A DNA stretch of 64,000 nucleotides, taken from positions 496,001 through 560,000 of the forward strand of contig NZ_CAMZOK010000002.1 in the NCBI RefSeq assembly GCF_947331465.1. Direction: 5' to 3'. This DNA is from Shimia sp. Alg240-R146 (GTDB lineage: Bacteria > Pseudomonadota > Alphaproteobacteria > Rhodobacterales > Rhodobacteraceae). Shown piece after piece: positions 1 through 9,652 of this stretch. The notes beneath the pieces are model-generated. The model worked only from the letters and a program-made list of their open reading frames with translations. It had not been told where the DNA came from and did no database searches. The number at the start of each line of letters is the position of its first letter. The first letter of the stretch is position 1. A program made the translations under genes and the position numbers.

Positions 1-846
1 GCGGTCGTTCACATCTTGCCAGACCGTCAGGTCAGGACGTGGGGCAGGGGCGATGCCAAAGGCATCCAGCACGGCCTGATCGAGTCCTTCGCGGTGATAG
101 GCCAGCGGGGCCTCATAGATCGATTTCAAATCATAAGCGGCCACAACGTGCTCTTTGCGCACGTTACAAAACAACGCGATCTTGTTGCGTTCTTTTTCAG
201 GAATCGGTTGCTCGGAGCGGCACACCAGAACGTCGGGCGCGATGCCGATGGATTGCAGTTCCTTGACGGAGTGTTGCGTCGGTTTGGTTTTGAGCTCACC
301 GGAGGCCGCAAGGTATGGCAGCAGGGTCAGGTGCATAAAGATGCACTGCCCGCGCGGCTTGTCGTGAGAGAACTGACGGATCGCTTCAAAGAAGGGCAGA
401 CCTTCGATGTCGCCAACGGTGCCGCCGATTTCACATAGCATGAAATCAACCTCGTCATCTCCGACATGCAGGAATTTTTTGATTTCGTTGGTGACATGCG
501 GAACCACCTGAATGGTTTTCCCCAAATAGTCGCCGCGACGTTCGTTTTCCAGAACGTTGGAATAGATCCGGCCGGAAGACACGGAATCGGTATTTCGCGC
601 AGGCACGCCGGTAAACCGTTCGTAGTGGCCAAGGTCGAGGTCGGTTTCCGCACCGTCATCGGTCACAAAGACTTCGCCGTGCTCAAACGGCGACATCGTG
701 CCGGGATCAACGTTCAGATAAGGATCAAGTTTGCGCAGGCGCACAGTATAGCCCCGTGCCTGAAGCAATGCGCCCAATGCTGCTGACGCCAGACCTTTGC
801 CCAGAGACGAAACAACCCCACCAGTAATGAAAATATAGCGTGCCAT
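1..846 (-). CDS. pyrG: CTP synthase (glutamine hydrolysing), N-terminal part
   Basis: CTP synthase makes CTP from UTP, ATP and glutamine in the cytoplasm. Translating the minus strand from the ATG at 846 gives a typical start, [18 protein letters not shown], whose [17 protein letters not shown] stretch is the P-loop of the synthase domain. [17 protein letters not shown] and the [22 protein letters not shown] block follow, both diagnostic of PyrG. About 282 residues lie in the window. The rest of the synthase domain and the glutamine amidotransferase domain fall before base 1. It sits downstream of secG on the same strand, a common alphaproteobacterial order, with a terminator-like hairpin in between. 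Family identity is certain; the 3' end cannot be judged. Confidence 0.97.
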   Translation of the reverse strand, partial: MARYIFITGGVVSSLGKGLASAALGALLQARGYTVRLRKLDPYLNVDPGTMSPFEHGEVFVTDDGAETDLDLGHYERFTGVPARNTDSVSSGRIYSNVLENERRGDYLGKTIQVVPHVTNEIKKFLHVGDDEVDFMLCEIGGTVGDIEGLPFFEAIRQFSHDKPRGQCIFMHLTLLPYLAASGELKTKPTQHSVKELQSIGIAPDVLVCRSEQPIPEKERNKIALFCNVRKEHVVAAYDLKSIYEAPLAYHREGLDQAVLDAFGIAPAPRPDLTVWQDVNDR

Positions 847-1034
847 GCCTGCGGCATCTCCCGTGATTTTTAGACGTGCCTGTCGATGTATGAAGCGCCC
901 GGAACAGAAGAATCTGACCATGCATCACGGGACTTGAGTAATAAAGGATTCGCAGCAATTTGGCAACCGGACCGCAAGATGCTGTTGCGGACGGCTTTGG
1001 TGCCTCAAGCTGTAGTGGATGCCCGCAGGGGGCA

Positions 1035-1062
1035 AAAAATCAAGCGGTCCCGAAGGACCGCT
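1035..1062 (-). terminator. Rho-independent terminator after secG
   Basis: Read on the minus strand there is a perfect 8-bp stem (AGCGGTCC/GGACCGCT, 1043-1050 with 1055-1062) with a TTCG tetraloop, followed after TGA by a run of six T. It lies 26 bases past the secG stop codon and before pyrG, so pyrG probably has its own promoter. Confidence 0.8.
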
Positions 1063-1088
1063 GAAAGAAGTTTAAGTCTGCTACCCGA

Positions 1089-1451
1089 TCAGTCGGCGCG
1101 TGGCACCAGCGGTGCGTCGCCTTCGGCCGGGGGCAGCAACGAGTCGCCGCCAGGCAGGGTTGTGTCGGTTTCTTCCGCCGCAGGAGCGGAGGTGCCAAGT
1201 CGGTCAAAAACCGAGCTCGAAGAAGAATTCTGAGCTGCAATCACGGTCAGAGCGACCGAGGTGCAGATGAACGCGGCTGCAAGCACCCAAGTGACTTTGC
1301 CAAGCGCGGTTGCCGCTGCGCGACCAGACATTGCGCCGCCGCCGCCACCGCTGCCCATACCAAGGCCGCCCCCTTCAGAGCGTTGCATCAGCACGACCCC
1401 GATCAGGGCCAAAGCGAGAAGAAGGTGGATGATGAGGACAACGTTTTCCAT
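1089..1451 (-). CDS. secG: Preprotein translocase subunit SecG
   Basis: SecG is the small accessory subunit of the SecYEG translocon in the inner membrane. The 120-residue product starts MENVVLIIHLLLALALIGVV, the first membrane helix. The hallmark LMQRSEGGGLG segment and a glycine-rich loop follow, then the second helix around residues 55-75. The C-terminal tail after about residue 80 is a low-complexity Ala/Pro/Glu extension, as is usual in Rhodobacteraceae SecG. It is followed by a terminator hairpin and then pyrG. Confidence is high because of the signature loop and the neighbouring gene. Confidence 0.95.
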   Translation of the reverse strand: MENVVLIIHLLLALALIGVVLMQRSEGGGLGMGSGGGGGAMSGRAAATALGKVTWVLAAAFICTSVALTVIAAQNSSSSSVFDRLGTSAPAAEETDTTLPGGDSLLPPAEGDAPLVPRAD

Positions 1452-1603
1452 TGGGACCTGTCATGCGAGCGTTCAGATTGTTAGCGGGCTATGTAGGCAA
1501 GTTTTGCGCGGGGGGCAAGGATGTTTCCTGCGCATTTGTGACCGCGCCGCAATTGCCGGTCACGGGGTGGACATGGGGCACATGCCTCTGGCAGGGTCGC
1601 GCC

Positions 1604-2218
1604 ATGCCACATGACCATGACCACCCGCATTCCCATCTGCCTTCTGATCCCGCCCTGCGGGTGAAGGCACTTGAGACCATTCTTACCGACAAAGGGCTTG
1701 TTGATCCGGCCGCTTTGGACGAGATCATAGACACCTATCAGAACAGGATCGGGCCTAAAAACGGCGCGGCTGTTGTGGCCAAGATGTGGTCTGATCCGGC
1801 GTTTCGCGAAGAAATGCTGACCGATCCGATGCCGCGGCTCAAAGAAATGGGGCTCTATGGGCGGCAAGGTGAGCACATGGTGTTTGTCGAAAATACGCCT
1901 GAGATGCACAACCTCGTGGTTTGCACTTTGTGCAGTTGTTACCCGTGGCCGTTGCTGGGCATTCCGCCGGGCTGGTACAAATCAGACGCCTATCGGGCGC
2001 GGTCTGTGCGGGAGCCGCGCAAGGTGCTGGCGGAGTTTGGTGTGACTTTGTCTGAGGGCCAAAAAGTGCGGGTGTGGGATTCGACCGCCGAGGTGCGGTA
2101 TCTGGTGGTGCCGATGCGGCCTGCGGGGACCGAAGGTTTGTCCCAAGAGGCGCTGGCCAAACTGGTCACACGCGACAGCATGATCGGGGCTGGTCTGGCG
2201 CTGGAGCCGGGCGCATGA
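1604..2218 (+). CDS. nthA: Nitrile hydratase alpha subunit, cobalt type
   Basis: The alpha subunit carries the metal centre that hydrates nitriles to amides. The 204-residue product starts with a His-rich leader (MPHDHDHPHSH), usual for this family. Its metal-binding loop is VCTLCSCYPWP at about residue 107. A Thr between the first two cysteines (CTLCSC) marks the non-corrin cobalt class; iron enzymes have CSLCSC. The ATG at 1604 is preferred because the longer reading frame back to 1451 adds a low-quality leader that overlaps the secG start region. The stop overlaps the beta-subunit start (ATGA). The substrate is unknown: no amidase or aldoxime dehydratase gene lies next to it. Confidence 0.95.
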   Translation: MPHDHDHPHSHLPSDPALRVKALETILTDKGLVDPAALDEIIDTYQNRIGPKNGAAVVAKMWSDPAFREEMLTDPMPRLKEMGLYGRQGEHMVFVENTPEMHNLVVCTLCSCYPWPLLGIPPGWYKSDAYRARSVREPRKVLAEFGVTLSEGQKVRVWDSTAEVRYLVVPMRPAGTEGLSQEALAKLVTRDSMIGAGLALEPGA

Positions 2219-2883
2219 GCCGGGTTCACGATATGGGCGGGCGGTTTGGCACTGGCGCGGTTGATCCCGACGATAACGCGACCTTCGCCAAAACGTGGCA
2301 CGAGCGGGCCTTGGCGCTGAACCTGGCGTGTGGGGCTTTGGGGCAATGGAACATTGATGCCTCGCGGCACGCGCGGGAGTGTCTGTCGACTGCGGATTAT
2401 GCTGGGTTTTCCTACTACGAAAAATGGTTGGGCGGGCTGACGGACAGCCTTGTGGCCAAGGGTGTTCTGACGCTTGAAGAATTGGATGCCGGTCGCGGAT
2501 ACGGGATGTCGCCGCTAGCGGATCGCGCGTTGAAAGCCGAAAACGTGGCGGCGACCTTGGCGGCCGGTAGTCCCTATACGCGAGAGGTTGACGCGGCCGA
2601 GTTTGCCGTCGGAGACCGCGTGCGGGTGCGTCGGCCGGCACGCAATGTGGCGGTGTCTGGTGGGCACACGCGTTTGCCCGCTTATGCGGCCGGTGCCACT
2701 GGGCAGGTTGTGTTGCTGCATGGCGCACATGTGTTTCCAGACAGCAACGCGCATGGGCTTGGGGAGGCGCCGGAGCCGCTTTATGCCGTGCAGTTTACGG
2801 CGCAGGCGCTTTGGGGCGATGAGGCCGAAGCAGATGACGAGATGGTGTTGGACCTCTGGCAAAGCTATTTGGAGCAAGCATGA
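2215..2883 (+). CDS. nthB: Nitrile hydratase beta subunit
   Basis: The beta subunit covers the active-site cavity of the alpha/beta heterodimer. The 222-residue product begins MSRVHDMGGRFGTGAV, the conserved start of the family. It has the FSYYEKWLGGLT block that contacts alpha, then a C-terminal SH3-like barrel (about residues 125-222) with FAVGDRVRVR and LYAVQFTAQALWG. Length is normal. The ATG at 2215 overlaps the nthA stop, so translation is probably coupled, and the stop overlaps the start of the accessory gene in the same way. Confidence 0.95.
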   Translation: MSRVHDMGGRFGTGAVDPDDNATFAKTWHERALALNLACGALGQWNIDASRHARECLSTADYAGFSYYEKWLGGLTDSLVAKGVLTLEELDAGRGYGMSPLADRALKAENVAATLAAGSPYTREVDAAEFAVGDRVRVRRPARNVAVSGGHTRLPAYAAGATGQVVLLHGAHVFPDSNAHGLGEAPEPLYAVQFTAQALWGDEAEADDEMVLDLWQSYLEQA

Positions 2884-3200
2884 GCGTGCGGCCAGAGCCC
2901 GCCTTTGAGGCACCTTGGCATGCGCAGGTGTTTGCCCTGACCGTGGCGATGAACGAAGCCGGCCACTTCAACTGGGCTGAGTGGGCAGAGATTTTTGGGG
3001 CAACGCTGAAGGAACACGGTCTGGCAAAGGAGCTGGATGGAGGTGAGGACTATTTCACCGCCTGGCTTGCGGCGCTGGAGACGATGTTGCGTGGCCGCGA
3101 TCTGGCGCAGCCTGAGGCGATAGAGGCAACGCGCGACGCTTGGGAGCAAGCCTTTCTGTCCACACCGCATGGCGATCCGGTCAAACTGTCAGCGTCTTAA
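2880..3200 (+). CDS. Nitrile hydratase accessory protein
   Basis: This 106-residue protein resembles the N-terminal half of nitrile hydratase beta subunits (WHAQVFALTVAMNEAGHFNWAEW, then YFTAWLAALETML). That is the pattern of the small activator or metallochaperone proteins encoded after cobalt nitrile hydratases (P14K/NhlE type), which deliver cobalt to the alpha subunit by subunit exchange. Its start overlaps the nthB stop (ATGA), completing an alpha-beta-activator operon. No cysteine cluster is visible. The role is inferred from family and position. Confidence 0.88.
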   Translation: MSVRPEPAFEAPWHAQVFALTVAMNEAGHFNWAEWAEIFGATLKEHGLAKELDGGEDYFTAWLAALETMLRGRDLAQPEAIEATRDAWEQAFLSTPHGDPVKLSAS

Positions 3201-3254
3201 GCGGCTTTTTGGACTCGAAACATGAAGGGGCAGCGGCAGTGCCACCAATGGCGT

Positions 3255-3650
3255 CTAACCATCGACCTCATCGACGTCCAGCTGGCCGGACAGCATCCGA
3301 CGCACATGGCTCCAACCCATTCCGACGCCCAGAACGATCGACAGCGCCAGTATAGCGATCCAAGTGTTGACGTCGGTGTTGTCGAGGCTGAGCATGTTCC
3401 AGTCATAAAGCACCCAAGCGAGGGCGGCGACGACCGACAGCACCAGAACCATGCCAAAGCCGCCAATGGAGCGCAGCGTGGCGCGCAGATAGATAATATA
3501 GCCAATCACCAGCAACAGTCCGAGCAGCACAGTCAGAGGCAATTCCTCTACATAGTTCGTGCTGCCCCAGTGGACATAATTGTACTGAGTTGGATTGAAG
3601 GTCAGCGCCAGCAACAGGAAGGCGAAGACCCACCGTATCAATAGCCCCAT
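3255..3650 (-). CDS. Small integral membrane protein, DUF6524-like
   Basis: The 131-residue product from the ATG at 3650 (MGLLIRWVFAFLLLALTFNP) has about four hydrophobic helices and a central motif, NPTQYNYVHW. It ends in an acidic tail, LDVDEVDG. A GAGGGG Shine-Dalgarno lies just upstream, so this start is better than the longer one at 3692, which would add a basic, His-rich leader. It resembles the DUF6524 family known from Rhodobacteraceae, with no assigned function. It is divergent from purA and convergent with the nitrile hydratase operon. Confidence 0.75.
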   Translation of the reverse strand: MGLLIRWVFAFLLLALTFNPTQYNYVHWGSTNYVEELPLTVLLGLLLVIGYIIYLRATLRSIGGFGMVLVLSVVAALAWVLYDWNMLSLDNTDVNTWIAILALSIVLGVGMGWSHVRRMLSGQLDVDEVDG

Positions 3651-3793
3651 GAAAGCCCCTCGATGTGCCCTTTTTCGGTGATGCTTGCGCAAATTCCTGC
3701 ACTCTGTCCAGCCTTCGGGTCACTTTGCGGTTTTAAGCGCCGCTTAACGTGGCTAAAAGGGCGCGGGTTTGAACTCTGTGTAAAGGACCGGAT

Positions 3794-5107
3794 ATGGCCA
3801 ATGTTGTCGTCGTAGGCGCCCAGTGGGGCGACGAAGGAAAAGGCAAAATCGTCGATTGGCTCAGCGAACGCGCTGACGTGATCGCGCGCTTTCAGGGCGG
3901 TCACAACGCCGGCCATACGCTGGTGATCGATGGCAAGGTCTACAAGCTGCATGCGTTGCCAAGCGGTGTTGTGCGTGGCGGCAAGCTTTCGGTGATCGGC
4001 AACGGTGTTGTGTTGGACCCGTGGCACCTGATGAACGAAATCGCCACAGTGCGCGCACAGGGAGTGGAGATCACGCCGGAAACTCTGATGATTGCGGAGA
4101 ACACCCCGTTGATTCTGCCGTTTCATGGTGAGTTGGATCGTGCCCGCGAAGAAGCTGCCTCCAAAGGCACCAAGATCGGCACCACAGGGCGCGGTATTGG
4201 CCCAGCCTATGAGGATAAAGTGGGCCGTCGCGCCATTCGCGTGGCCGATCTGGCAGACGATGCGACGCTTGAGGCGCGCGTTGACCGTGCTTTGCAGCAC
4301 CATGACCCATTGCGCAAAGGCCTTGGAGTGGAGCAGATCGACCGCGATGCGTTGATTGCCAAACTCAAAGAAATCGCTGTGGACATCCTGCCGTATGCGG
4401 CGCCTGTCTGGAAAGTGCTTAACGAAAAGCGCAAAGCCGGCAAACGGATCCTGTTTGAAGGCGCGCAGGGCGCTTTGCTGGACATTGATTTCGGCACTTA
4501 TCCGTTTGTGACATCTTCAAACGTGATTGCCGGTCAGGCTGCGACCGGTGTCGGCATTGGCCCGGGCTCAATCGATTACGTGTTGGGCATCGTCAAAGCC
4601 TATACCACCCGCGTAGGTGAGGGGCCGTTCCCGACAGAATTGCTGGATGCAGATGGCAATCCGGATGTGGACGGCGCACGCCTTGGCGAGCGGGGTCATG
4701 AATTTGGCACCACAACCGGCCGTCAGCGCCGCTGTGGCTGGTTTGATGCCGCTCTGGTGCGTCAGACCTGTGCCACGTCCGGCATCAAAGGCATTTGCCT
4801 GACGAAGCTTGATGTGCTGGACGGATTTGAAACCCTGAAGATTTGCGTCGGCTATGAGTTGGACGGAGAGCGTTTGGACTACCTGCCGACTGCTTCGGAT
4901 CAACAGGCGCGTTGCACCCCAATCTATGAAGAGATCGACGGCTGGTCGGAAACCACAGAAGGCGCGCGCAGCTGGAATGATCTGCCTGCAAACGCCGTGA
5001 AATACGTGCGTCGCGTGGAAGAGTTGATCGAGTGTCCTGTGGCTTTGTTGTCCACAAGCCCCGAGCGGGAAGACACAATCCTGGTCACGGATCCCTTCGC
5101 GGACTGA
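3794..5107 (+). CDS. purA: Adenylosuccinate synthetase
   Basis: PurA converts IMP, aspartate and GTP to adenylosuccinate, the first committed step to AMP. The 437-residue product starts [20 protein letters not shown], the GTP-binding loop with the catalytic Asp. It also has the [11 protein letters not shown]-binding segment, [14 protein letters not shown], and a C-terminal aspartate/GTP region with [10 protein letters not shown] and LTKLDVLDG. Length and motifs are normal. It is transcribed away from the DUF6524-like gene and followed 35 bases later by a DUF2842 gene, probably in the same transcript. Confidence 0.98.
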   Translation: MANVVVVGAQWGDEGKGKIVDWLSERADVIARFQGGHNAGHTLVIDGKVYKLHALPSGVVRGGKLSVIGNGVVLDPWHLMNEIATVRAQGVEITPETLMIAENTPLILPFHGELDRAREEAASKGTKIGTTGRGIGPAYEDKVGRRAIRVADLADDATLEARVDRALQHHDPLRKGLGVEQIDRDALIAKLKEIAVDILPYAAPVWKVLNEKRKAGKRILFEGAQGALLDIDFGTYPFVTSSNVIAGQAATGVGIGPGSIDYVLGIVKAYTTRVGEGPFPTELLDADGNPDVDGARLGERGHEFGTTTGRQRRCGWFDAALVRQTCATSGIKGICLTKLDVLDGFETLKICVGYELDGERLDYLPTASDQQARCTPIYEEIDGWSETTEGARSWNDLPANAVKYVRRVEELIECPVALLSTSPEREDTILVTDPFAD

Positions 5108-5142
5108 CAATGGCGGCCGCGTGCCGCAGAAAAGGAGAGCCA

Positions 5143-5379
5143 ATGTCCTTGAGTTACAAAGCCCGCAGGCGCTGGGCATTGGTGATCCTTTTGGTCGGTT
5201 TGCCGGTCTACATTCTTGTAGCCAGCGTGTTGGCCACCTGGCTGAACCCCAGTTCGTTTCTGGTGACGCTAGCCTTGTATGTCGGGTTGGGGATCGTTTG
5301 GGTCTTGCCGTTCAAGTCGATCTTTATGGGCATCGGCCAGGCGGATCCTGATGCGCCGCCGGAAGACGACGCCCACTGA
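5143..5379 (+). CDS. DUF2842 small membrane protein
   Basis: This 78-residue protein (MSLSYKARRRWALVILLVG) has two membrane helices and a short acidic tail, and contains the WVLPFKSIFMGIGQADPD ending typical of DUF2842. That family is almost limited to Alphaproteobacteria, usually lies after purA and has no known function. An AAAGGAGAG Shine-Dalgarno sits just before the ATG at 5143, which rules out the longer frame starting inside purA. Confidence 0.88.
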   Translation: MSLSYKARRRWALVILLVGLPVYILVASVLATWLNPSSFLVTLALYVGLGIVWVLPFKSIFMGIGQADPDAPPEDDAH

Positions 5380-5422
5380 TCTGCAATCGGATCCGTCCAG
5401 CGGCCGTAAAGGCTGCCCAGCC

Positions 5423-6334
5423 TTAGCTGTCGGGCATTAGATTGCGTATCACACGGCCTTCGTATCTGCGCAGGATCTGGCGGGCGGGCTGGCCATAGCT
5501 TTCGGGCAGCGACCGCAAGTCGGGGAAAATCGCGAACAGTTCTTCGCGCACCTGTTCTTCAAAACGGTCCATTCCCACCTTGCCGGGAAAGAAGCTTTCG
5601 CTGGCCATGCCGTTTCCGGTGACAATCTGGTGGCGGTCAAAAAACAGGTGCACATAACGCACAACACCGGCATCGACTTGGGTGATTTGATCACCGTTCA
5701 CCAGATGTCGTGCCGCGCACAGCACCTCTGATTTTCCAAACAGCAGCGCGGTGTTGGGACCGCTTACCAAAAGGCGATGCATCGGGGACACCAGCAAGTC
5801 GCGTTCCGGAATGCCTGGACCAAAAGCATCCGCACGAATGCGCACAGGGCGCAGGTTGTCGCGGTTGTCACCCGCGGTTGTGTCGACCGTGCTGGTCCCG
5901 ATCCATTTGATGCGTTGCGGTCCAGCGTCGCGGGTGAGCACAAGATCACCGATGTTCAGCGTTTCCACCGCGCGCGGGCCGAGGGCGGTTTCGATCATCG
6001 TGCCGGCGACAAAACACGGGGGATCGGTGGTGCCGTTGATGGTGATGGTGATGGTTGTGGTGCCGCCTGACGATGTCACCGTGAACACTTCGGTGAGTGT
6101 GTCACCGTTGTTGAGCGCAGCGATGGAAGGATGGTCATTGAGCGCGGTGTAGGTCCAATTGCCATTGGCATCGATCACCAAGGCGCCGCCATACGCCCCG
6201 GTGATGGTTTCGGCAGTCCACGCGCCGCTGTCATTTCCGAACCAGAAATCTACGTCGCCGGAGGTGCTGAGAAAACCGCCGGATACGCCGGAATCTTCGG
6301 TGACCTCGCCGGTGTCAGGCAGTGGAATTCCCAT
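5423..6334 (-). CDS. VCBS/cadherin-like plus Hint domain protein
   Basis: The 303-residue product has two parts. Residues 10-105 form a repeat of the VCBS or cadherin-like type (GALVIDANGNWTYTALND, then TLTEVFTVTSSGGTTTITI). From residue 107 a Hint domain starts with CFVAGTMIET, the self-processing fold of hedgehog and inteins, and continues with DLVLTRDAGPQRIKWIG and the LLVSPMHRLLV block. Such proteins are common in Roseobacters, probably as type I secreted or surface proteins. No classical signal peptide is visible. The start abuts the stop of the upstream acyltransferase gene (TAA directly followed by ATG on the coding strand), so the two are translated as a pair. Whether the Hint domain cleaves is unknown. 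Confidence 0.85.
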   Translation of the reverse strand: MGIPLPDTGEVTEDSGVSGGFLSTSGDVDFWFGNDSGAWTAETITGAYGGALVIDANGNWTYTALNDHPSIAALNNGDTLTEVFTVTSSGGTTTITITINGTTDPPCFVAGTMIETALGPRAVETLNIGDLVLTRDAGPQRIKWIGTSTVDTTAGDNRDNLRPVRIRADAFGPGIPERDLLVSPMHRLLVSGPNTALLFGKSEVLCAARHLVNGDQITQVDAGVVRYVHLFFDRHQIVTGNGMASESFFPGKVGMDRFEEQVREELFAIFPDLRSLPESYGQPARQILRRYEGRVIRNLMPDS

Positions 6335-6835
6335 TTAGGTGCCTCCTGTCCAGTCTGAGCCACGCCACGTGGCGACCTGAGCGCCATGACGTGCGAGAAC
6401 ATCCCCGCGCACAACTTTGCGCAGGGATCCGTGTTGATCGATGCGTGCGAACCAAAACGGTTCGTCCGGGGGCGCGCGCGCAATGGTGCGGGCCACGACA
6501 CCGCCGTGCCCGAAGGGGGCAATCAGATCGAGGAACCAAAGCGTGCCGCCGCTGCACCATTCGGCTTCGGACGGAAGCGTGCCGTCGTGCAGCAAGCGAT
6601 CGCTGGCGTCTTTGTTGAGGCGCGCCCAAATCAGGGCCGCAGCGGTTTTGCCGTGTTCGTTTTCGAAAAATCGCACGCAGCCATTGTTCAGCGCCGGATA
6701 AAAAATCCGGGCCAATGCCAAGGCAGGCATCTGCCGGTGCAGCGGGCAAAAACTGGCGAGGAACTGCAACTTTCCAATAGAAAGCAGTTCGGAGTCTGTC
6801 GGCCCGACTGCACGAGATTTCTCGTGCTGGGACAT
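6335..6835 (-). CDS. Toxin-activating lysine acyltransferase (HlyC family)
   Basis: HlyC-type enzymes transfer a fatty acyl group from acyl-ACP to internal lysines of RTX toxins before secretion. The 166-residue product carries both catalytic signatures: a CPLHR motif, with His33 matching HlyC His23, and WFLDLIAPFG, with Asp103 matching HlyC Asp92. The segment ALIWARLNKDASDRLL between them is also family-like. The ATG at 6835 was chosen over the 6910 start because HlyC proteins begin close to the His motif. It is directly followed by the Hint gene. No pore-forming RTX toxin is encoded in the window; the only large RTX protein lies 40 kb away and carries a glycosidase-like domain. The target is therefore unknown. 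Confidence 0.85.
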   Translation of the reverse strand: MSQHEKSRAVGPTDSELLSIGKLQFLASFCPLHRQMPALALARIFYPALNNGCVRFFENEHGKTAAALIWARLNKDASDRLLHDGTLPSEAEWCSGGTLWFLDLIAPFGHGGVVARTIARAPPDEPFWFARIDQHGSLRKVVRGDVLARHGAQVATWRGSDWTGGT

Positions 6836-6946
6836 GCTGCGCGTCCACCTCAATGGTCCTCGTGTGTCCGAGGTTGGCCTGAGGGTAGTCAGAAACGGGT
6901 CAAAAGTCAAAGTGGGAGCGGTGTGTCCCGACTTGCGTACAAATGC

Positions 6947-6975
6947 AAAAAGCCCGGCGCGATGGCCGGGCTTTT
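6947..6975 (-). terminator. Rho-independent terminator after the acidic protein gene
   Basis: A GC-rich stem (AGCCCGGC/GCCGGGCT) with flanking A and T runs on both sides lies 25 bases past the stop of the 883-residue gene. Read on the minus strand it ends in GGGCTTTTTGC. It insulates the downstream acyltransferase-Hint pair. Confidence 0.85.
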
Positions 6976-7000
6976 GACGTGAAATGTGGTGAGCCCCGCA

Positions 7001-9652
7001 TCAGCCTGCGGCACGATCCTGTGGTTTGAAGTTGATGCTTTCGTCGGCAGTGAAACGACCACCCGCAATCTTGCGGATTTTTTGATCACGCAGAAGCTGG
7101 CCAAAGCTGCGCAGGCCTTCTTCGCGGGAGAACTCTGCCTCGTTGATGTCACGCGCCATGCGCATGAGCATCGGACGGGAGAAGCGCTCCTGACCTTTGA
7201 CAAAGGTCACATAAGCCGCCGCCGCTTCGAGAATTTGCGGCATGGTGGCGGCGCCGACGGTCTGGGCGTAGTCGGCAAAGCCGCCTTGCACAGCCGCAAC
7301 TGACCCGACCGGGGCAACAGTCCGCGCGATTTCTTCGCGGTCTTTCCGGTCGGTAGACACCCGGCGCGGGCGAACAGGAACGCGCCGTGGGGCCTTTTTC
7401 TCTTCTGCTGCGGGGGCTTCTTGGGCCTCCGCCGGTGTTTCAGCCTCAGCCTCAGCCTCAGGGGCTTTCTCGGCGGTGTCGACACGCTGCTCGGCCACCA
7501 ATTTGAGCGGCGCCGCGGCCCCGCGCGGTTTGGCGGTCGCGGGTTGAGACGTATCCTTGCCGCCGGGAACGGCGCGCACAACGCTCGCCAGATCATCGCG
7601 GTAAGCGGCTGTGGTGTCTTTGGTGCCGGAGAGGCCCCCTGCGGCTTTTTCGGCGCGGGTGGCAGCAACGGCCGCACGCAAATGCGCGATGGCACGGCGG
7701 CGGCGCGAGCCTTCGGGCTCTTTCATTTCGCTGTTGGCTTTGGCCATCAAGCGAGACAAGTCGGGCTCACCGTGGGCAGCGTCTGCCGAGGTGTCATCCT
7801 CAGGGTCAGCTTCAAGCACGGGTGTCTCGATGTCGGCTTCAGCCTGAGCTTCGGATTCGAATTCAACGTCGGCTTCGTCGTCAACGTCTGCAAGATCCTC
7901 TTGAAGATCCGCCTGAGCTTCGGCAACGGGTTCGACCATTTCCTCGGTGTGCACCGGGCTTTCTGGCGCGATATCGCCTTTCAGCTCGGCTTCAACTTGT
8001 GCCAACTCCGCGATCAGGTCGGCTTCATCTTCTGGCGTCAGAGATGAGTCGGCGGTGGCGCTGATGTTGTTAGCAGCATCGTCTTCGGCAAAGATGTCGT
8101 CTTCGTCATCCAGAGCGTCTTCGTCGTCAACAGGCTCGGCTTCGAGCAAGCCGGAGGCCACTGCCTCTTCGAAGTCTGCTTTCTTCATACGGACAACACG
8201 GGCGCGCAGCGTAGGTTTGCTGTCTGCCTCGGCAGGTTGTTCCGGTGTCGCGTCAACACTTTCGGCCTCGGCGTCCACGTCTTCGACCACATCGGCTGCG
8301 GTTTCAAAAGCGGCGGCAATGGAATTGTCAGGCTCCGCAAGATCTCGTGCGTGTTCGTCCTCGGAGAAGCCGTCCTCGTCTGCCTCATGGCTGCCGCGGG
8401 CAACTACCGCGCGGATGCGGTCGAGTTTGGCTGCGATCGAGTTTTCTGCATAGTCAGAGTCGCCTTCGTCGTCGTCGTCGCTCCAGTCATCTGCGTCGGC
8501 TTCGTCAACGGGGGGGAGCACTTCAATTTCGGCGGCGACGTCAACCGGTGCATCGTCGATGTCGGCTGCGGGGATGTCTTCGTCTGCCATGGCAGCTTTG
8601 ATGCTGTCTTGCAGGACCAGCACGTCAGATGCGGAGAACGCGTCAATACCGTCGTCTTCGGTAATTTCGGAGCTGGTTTGCGAAATTTCGTCGACGGCGG
8701 TTTCTTCAACGTGCACCTCATCGGAGGTCGCAGCGACAATCGCGTCCATGTTGAACACGTCGTCATTTTCGGCGTCGCTTTCGTCAGACATGTCTTCTGC
8801 TGCGGGCTCGTCACCGGAAACTTCGCCGGAGGCAGACTCTTCGATTGCGCCCAAGTCCAGCACGTCGATGTCGTCGGTCGCTGTCAGGTCAAGGTTGTCG
8901 AGCACGTCTTCTGCTTCGTCTTCAGCTTCGTCGAGCGTGATATTGTCCTCGGAGACTTCGGCGACCTCTTCGATCATTTCCGCGGAAACCGCTTCGATGT
9001 CATCCTCGAGTAGCTCTTCAAGCTCGGCGTCGGACTGGTCCTCGGCGATTGCTTCTTGGGCTTCTTGAGCGGTCTCTTCGATCATGTCCGCTTCGACAGG
9101 GGCGTCGACAGACTCCTGAGCCTCGGCTTGGTCGGCGCCTTCGTCCTCAGCGGTGGAAACAGTGGCGGCCACGGCTGCGGCAGTTGCGAGTCCGGTAGCG
9201 CCAATGATGGCGTCGGATGTGTCGGTGGCTTCTTCCGCTGGTGCGTCTTCTGTGTCAGCGGTTTCAGCAGTGGCTCCGGCAGGGGCGTCATCAGAGATGT
9301 CATCTGTGGCTTCGGAAGCAGGGACATCTTGCACAGGCTTTTGTGTGGCGTCGCCTGCTGTTGTGTCCTGATCCTGTTCTTGCGTTGGCTCTGGCGCATC
9401 GGTGGCGCGCAAAACGATGGCGCCGTGATCCATGCGTGCGCTGACGCGACGCTCGATTTCACGCTCGGCGATCCGTGCCAGCATTTCGGCATCTGGGGTC
9501 GGGGGCTCGGCTCCGAAGTAACGATCGTCAGAAGCCAGATCGCGGAAATACTCCGCAATTGCCTTCATCGTATCAAAAGAGTCCTCGAACCCCTCAAGGG
9601 TGCACGAGAAAGTCCCGTAAGAAACCGTAAGCACTTTGTTATTTGTAACCAT
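7001..9652 (-). CDS. Giant acidic, mostly disordered protein of unknown function
   Basis: The 883-residue product has an ordered N-terminus of about 85 residues ([23 protein letters not shown], then [20 protein letters not shown]). A central region of some 600 residues is built almost only of Ala, Asp, Glu, Ser and Val. The C-terminus of about 110 residues is again ordered ([24 protein letters not shown], then [39 protein letters not shown]). No signal peptide or membrane helix is seen. I recall similar proteins from other Rhodobacteraceae, sometimes mislabelled as chemotaxis proteins, with the two ends conserved and the middle variable. I cannot assign a function. It is transcribed alone, divergent from thiN and closed by a terminator. 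Confidence 0.85.
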   Translation of the reverse strand: MVTNNKVLTVSYGTFSCTLEGFEDSFDTMKAIAEYFRDLASDDRYFGAEPPTPDAEMLARIAEREIERRVSARMDHGAIVLRATDAPEPTQEQDQDTTAGDATQKPVQDVPASEATDDISDDAPAGATAETADTEDAPAEEATDTSDAIIGATGLATAAAVAATVSTAEDEGADQAEAQESVDAPVEADMIEETAQEAQEAIAEDQSDAELEELLEDDIEAVSAEMIEEVAEVSEDNITLDEAEDEAEDVLDNLDLTATDDIDVLDLGAIEESASGEVSGDEPAAEDMSDESDAENDDVFNMDAIVAATSDEVHVEETAVDEISQTSSEITEDDGIDAFSASDVLVLQDSIKAAMADEDIPAADIDDAPVDVAAEIEVLPPVDEADADDWSDDDDEGDSDYAENSIAAKLDRIRAVVARGSHEADEDGFSEDEHARDLAEPDNSIAAAFETAADVVEDVDAEAESVDATPEQPAEADSKPTLRARVVRMKKADFEEAVASGLLEAEPVDDEDALDDEDDIFAEDDAANNISATADSSLTPEDEADLIAELAQVEAELKGDIAPESPVHTEEMVEPVAEAQADLQEDLADVDDEADVEFESEAQAEADIETPVLEADPEDDTSADAAHGEPDLSRLMAKANSEMKEPEGSRRRRAIAHLRAAVAATRAEKAAGGLSGTKDTTAAYRDDLASVVRAVPGGKDTSQPATAKPRGAAAPLKLVAEQRVDTAEKAPEAEAEAETPAEAQEAPAAEEKKAPRRVPVRPRRVSTDRKDREEIARTVAPVGSVAAVQGGFADYAQTVGAATMPQILEAAAAYVTFVKGQERFSRPMLMRMARDINEAEFSREEGLRSFGQLLRDQKIRKIAGGRFTADESINFKPQDRAAG

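Noticed and set aside
1451-1603. N-terminal extension of nitrile hydratase alpha
   Set aside because: Family members start with the His-rich segment at 1604; the upstream 51 codons overlap the secG promoter region and look non-coding.
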